A stretch of 19,472 nt of DNA from Bisporella sp. PMI_857 (Eukaryota; Ascomycota; Leotiomycetes; Helotiales; Helotiaceae), in contig JAJSPD010000214.1 of the NCBI GenBank assembly GCA_021307315.1, positions 1 to 19,472 on the forward strand, in the 5' to 3' direction. Both the position numbers and the translations under genes were made by a program. Of this stretch, positions 16,985 to 19,472 are shown piece by piece. The stretch's first letter is position 1, and every line of letters starts with the position of its first letter. Below the pieces are notes generated by a model. The model did not search any database, was not told where the DNA came from, and was given only the letters and a program-made list of their open reading frames with translations.

Positions 16985-19472
16985 CAACCATATGCTGGTG
17001 GAGACGATTACCAGTTCTTCCGCAACGTCGTAGATGATTTTGGCGCCGATAATTCGGGTGAGACAGACACGACCGAGGCACTCAACGCGGCCTCGTCCAG
17101 TTGGAGCAAGGACTCAGTTGGTGGCTCCCGAACGCGATGCGGCGAGAAGTGTGGTAATACATTCTCGCAAGGTGCTATCGTCTTTTTCCCGGGAGGCACC
17201 TACAAAATCTGCACCCCTGTGATTCAGTATTACTACACGCAGTTTGTCGGTGACCCCAACGACATGCCTATTATTAAAGGTTGCGACAAGTTTCAAGGTA
17301 TCGCTTTGTTCGACGTGGATCCATATATCCCTGGAGGGTCAGGCCGGCAATGGTATATCAACCAGAACCAGTTTTTTCGTCAAATCCGCAACTTTCGCTT
17401 TAACTTAAACGACATGCCTGAGTCAACAGCTGAGAATAACCAGGACCTCGTGCCCACAGGAATCCATTGGCAAGTGGCTCAGGCCACGTCGCTGCAAAAC
17501 TTGGTGTTTAATATGCCTACTACGAGCACTACTACTGCTGTCGGTATTTTCACTGAAAACGGCAGCGGTGGGTTTGTGTCTGACCTCGAGTTTAATGGTG
17601 GCAACATCGGCTGGCGCGCGGGCTCTCAGCAGTACACGGCACGCAACCTTGTTTTCAACCAGTGTAACACGGCCGTGCAGATGATCTGGGACTGGGGCTG
17701 GGTCTGGCAACAAATCACTGTCAATGGCGGCTCTATTGCTTTTAACATTTCTGGAGTGGGCGGTGACAGCGGCCAGGGTATAGGTAGTGTGTCCATTATC
17801 GATTCCACCATCAACGATGTGACGATTGGCGTCCTGACCAACAGCCTTTCCAACTCGCCCAACATTGTTCTCGACAACACCAACTTCAAAACGTCCCCAA
17901 TTCGGTTATGGTTGCGAATAGTGGCATCCCCATCCTGTCAGGAAACTCGCGTCTGTGGGCCACAGGCAAGCGATACAATGGTGCCGACGGCTCGACGCAG
18001 ACTGGCGCCGTAACAGCCCCCGGAAAGGGTGAGGGCCTGGACGACTCCAATGGCTTATTATACGTGCGCTCACGACCGCAATACGAGAAACACAGTGTTA
18101 GCTCCTTCCTAGTTGCGACTACGGATGGCGGGTGCAAGAACGACGCTACTGGCGACCAAGCGTCTTGCATCAACACTTTTCTACGCCGTGCTTTGGATAG
18201 CGGCCAGATCGCGTACTTTCCGGCTGGAGTCTATACAGTGGGATCCACGGTGAACATTCCGACCAACTCGGTCGTGCAGGGCTCTTTGTGGTCGCAGATT
18301 TTAGGATCCGGCTTCTACTTTAGCGACATCAAGAGTCCTAAAGTCATGGTACAGGTTGGTAACAAGGGTGACATAGGCACCATGGAAATCACTGAAATGT
18401 TGTTCTCGGTGCGCGGTGCTACAGCTGGCGCAATCCTGATGGAGTGGAATGTCGCCGCCGTGTCGCAGGGGGCGGCGGCGATGTGGGATTCGCATTTCCG
18501 TGTCGGCGGCGCTCTAGGCACTAATCTTGACCTGAGCAAATGCCCCAAGTTCAGCAATAATGCCGAGTGTATTGCTGCTTCTCTCATGTTCCGCGTTACT
18601 TCCCAGGCCAATGGGTATTTCGAAAACGTGTGGGCGTGGGTAAGCGACCATGATAACGACAAGTCCATCTACAACCAACCCGACTCCAGCTCCACGCAGA
18701 TTTCCATTTTCGGCGCCCGCGGCATGTTGATTGAGTCAGAGGGCCCGTCGTAGTTCTATGGCGGTGGCTCCGAGCACTCGGTGCTCTATAACTACCTCAT
18801 CAGCGGCGCCAAAAGCGTGTACATGGGCCATATCCAGACCGAGTCGCCTTATTTTCATCCTAACCCTGGCCCTCCGGCCCCTTTCCGCGCGGCTACCGGC
18901 TTTCCCAACGACCCTGATTTCAGCAACTGCGAAGTCGTGGCTGAAGTTTGGGATGATCGGTGCAACTACGCCTGGGGCCTGCAGATTGTTGATTCGAAAG
19001 ATGTCATGATCCACTCAGCTGGACTATACAGCTTTTTCAATGAATACTATCAGGACTGCATACCTACCCACAACTGCCAGGACCGTATTCTAGAGGTCAA
19101 AGGATCGACTGGCGTTGTTATCTACAACTTGTTCACAGTAGCAACCGTCAACATAGCCAGCGGTATCGATGACACCAACATCCCGCAGGATGGCAACCAG
19201 CGGGGGTTCACCACCGAGGTTAGCGTGTGGGTGCCGCTTCCTGGGTCTGAAAATCTCGACATTGTGTGGGTTGGGACTGATGTGTGGGCTACACCTACGG
19301 TGAGCTGCGTGGCCCAGTCCTGTATGCTAATCATTCCGACGACGTCGTTAGGGTCATTAACCACCATTCAACCCAGCAGCTATACAACCTCACTGGAGTA
19401 TGGAGGGTTCTTGAGCACCACCATCGGCGGTGTCGCAACCACTGTCTTCGTCACCACAACCACTACTTTGAC

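Larger units (their letters stand above)
16466..19472 (+). pseudogene. GH55 beta-1,3-glucanase, frameshifted and with a nonsense codon; 3' end outside window
   Basis: The ATG at 16466 (CACCATGA) gives a signal peptide (MTAIYALLLSFLAAQWSF). Exon 1 is 16466-16600, intron 1 16601-16659 (TAACTAAC branch, CACAG end), exon 2 16660-16914, intron 2 16915-16984 (GTAAGT, AAG end), exon 3 from 16985; all junctions are phase 0. The protein shows the two halves of a GH55 paired beta-helix glucan 1,3-beta-glucosidase: DYQFFRNVVDDFGADNSGET and GIHWQVAQATSLQNLVFN, then IAYFPAGVYTVGSTVNIP and HSVLYNYLISGAKSVYMGHI. A Thr/Ser-rich tail (TTVFVTTTTTL) runs off the end. A missing base in an A run (17888-17891) shifts the frame, and TAG at 18751-18753 sits where family members have Trp before FYGG. 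The enzyme would cut beta-1,3-glucan in cell walls. As read it would stop about 346 codons into exon 3. A sequencing error could explain the frameshift but less easily the stop. Confidence 0.85.

Noticed and set aside
1..19472. tRNA or rRNA genes
   Set aside because: No stretch with the conserved box A/B or cloverleaf pattern, or rRNA core sequence, was recognised on reading; a covariance-model scan could still find a diverged one.

Overview
The window reads as a nuclear segment of a filamentous ascomycete (Pezizomycotina), probably a plant-associated one. The evidence is short introns (59-118 bp) with GTAAGT/GTGAGT-like donors and CTAAC branch sites, a family GH55 beta-1,3-glucanase and other secreted proteins, and retrotransposons with the TpA-rich, CpA-poor look of repeat-induced point mutation (RIP). 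No genus can be named from sequence alone.

Layout. (1) 1-4607 is a RIP-degraded Ty3/gypsy element on + : reverse transcriptase, RNase H and integrase signatures can still be read across many stops, followed by about 2 kb of undecodable AT-rich DNA. (2) 4608-5130 is a less mutated LTR/leader-like block with TATA and CACGTG sites. (3) 5131-7843 is a RIP-degraded Ty1/copia element on +, readable as pre-integrase and integrase and cut off before its reverse transcriptase. It carries a clean 162-bp solo LTR (5360-5521) with a perfect TTTCG target-site duplication. (4) 7970-9170 is a composite degenerate minisatellite (about 41-bp, then about 80-120-bp units), ending at an LTR-like sequence (9250-9371). 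(5) 9372-10528 is unassigned intergenic DNA with small inverted repeats. (6) 10529-14745 carries minus-strand genes: a 305-aa intron-containing protein, probably of the dimeric alpha/beta-barrel (ABM-like) type, whose N-terminus copies the histone H3 tail; a secreted HExxH metalloprotease-like gene; a broken unknown ORF; and a 186-aa four-cysteine secreted protein. (7) 14746-16465 is a long intergenic/promoter stretch. (8) 16466 to the window end is a + strand GH55 glucanase, 5' complete, 3' cut by the window edge, carrying a 1-nt frameshift and a Trp-to-stop change.

Taken together, this is a transposon-rich compartment next to genes for secreted or host-facing proteins, several of them damaged. 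The arrangement resembles the fast-evolving accessory regions of pathogenic fungi; that reading is inference. The items most worth following are the H3-tail mimic, the row of three stop codons (or a 27-nt GT-AG segment) in the protease, the two lesions in the glucanase, and the solo LTR.
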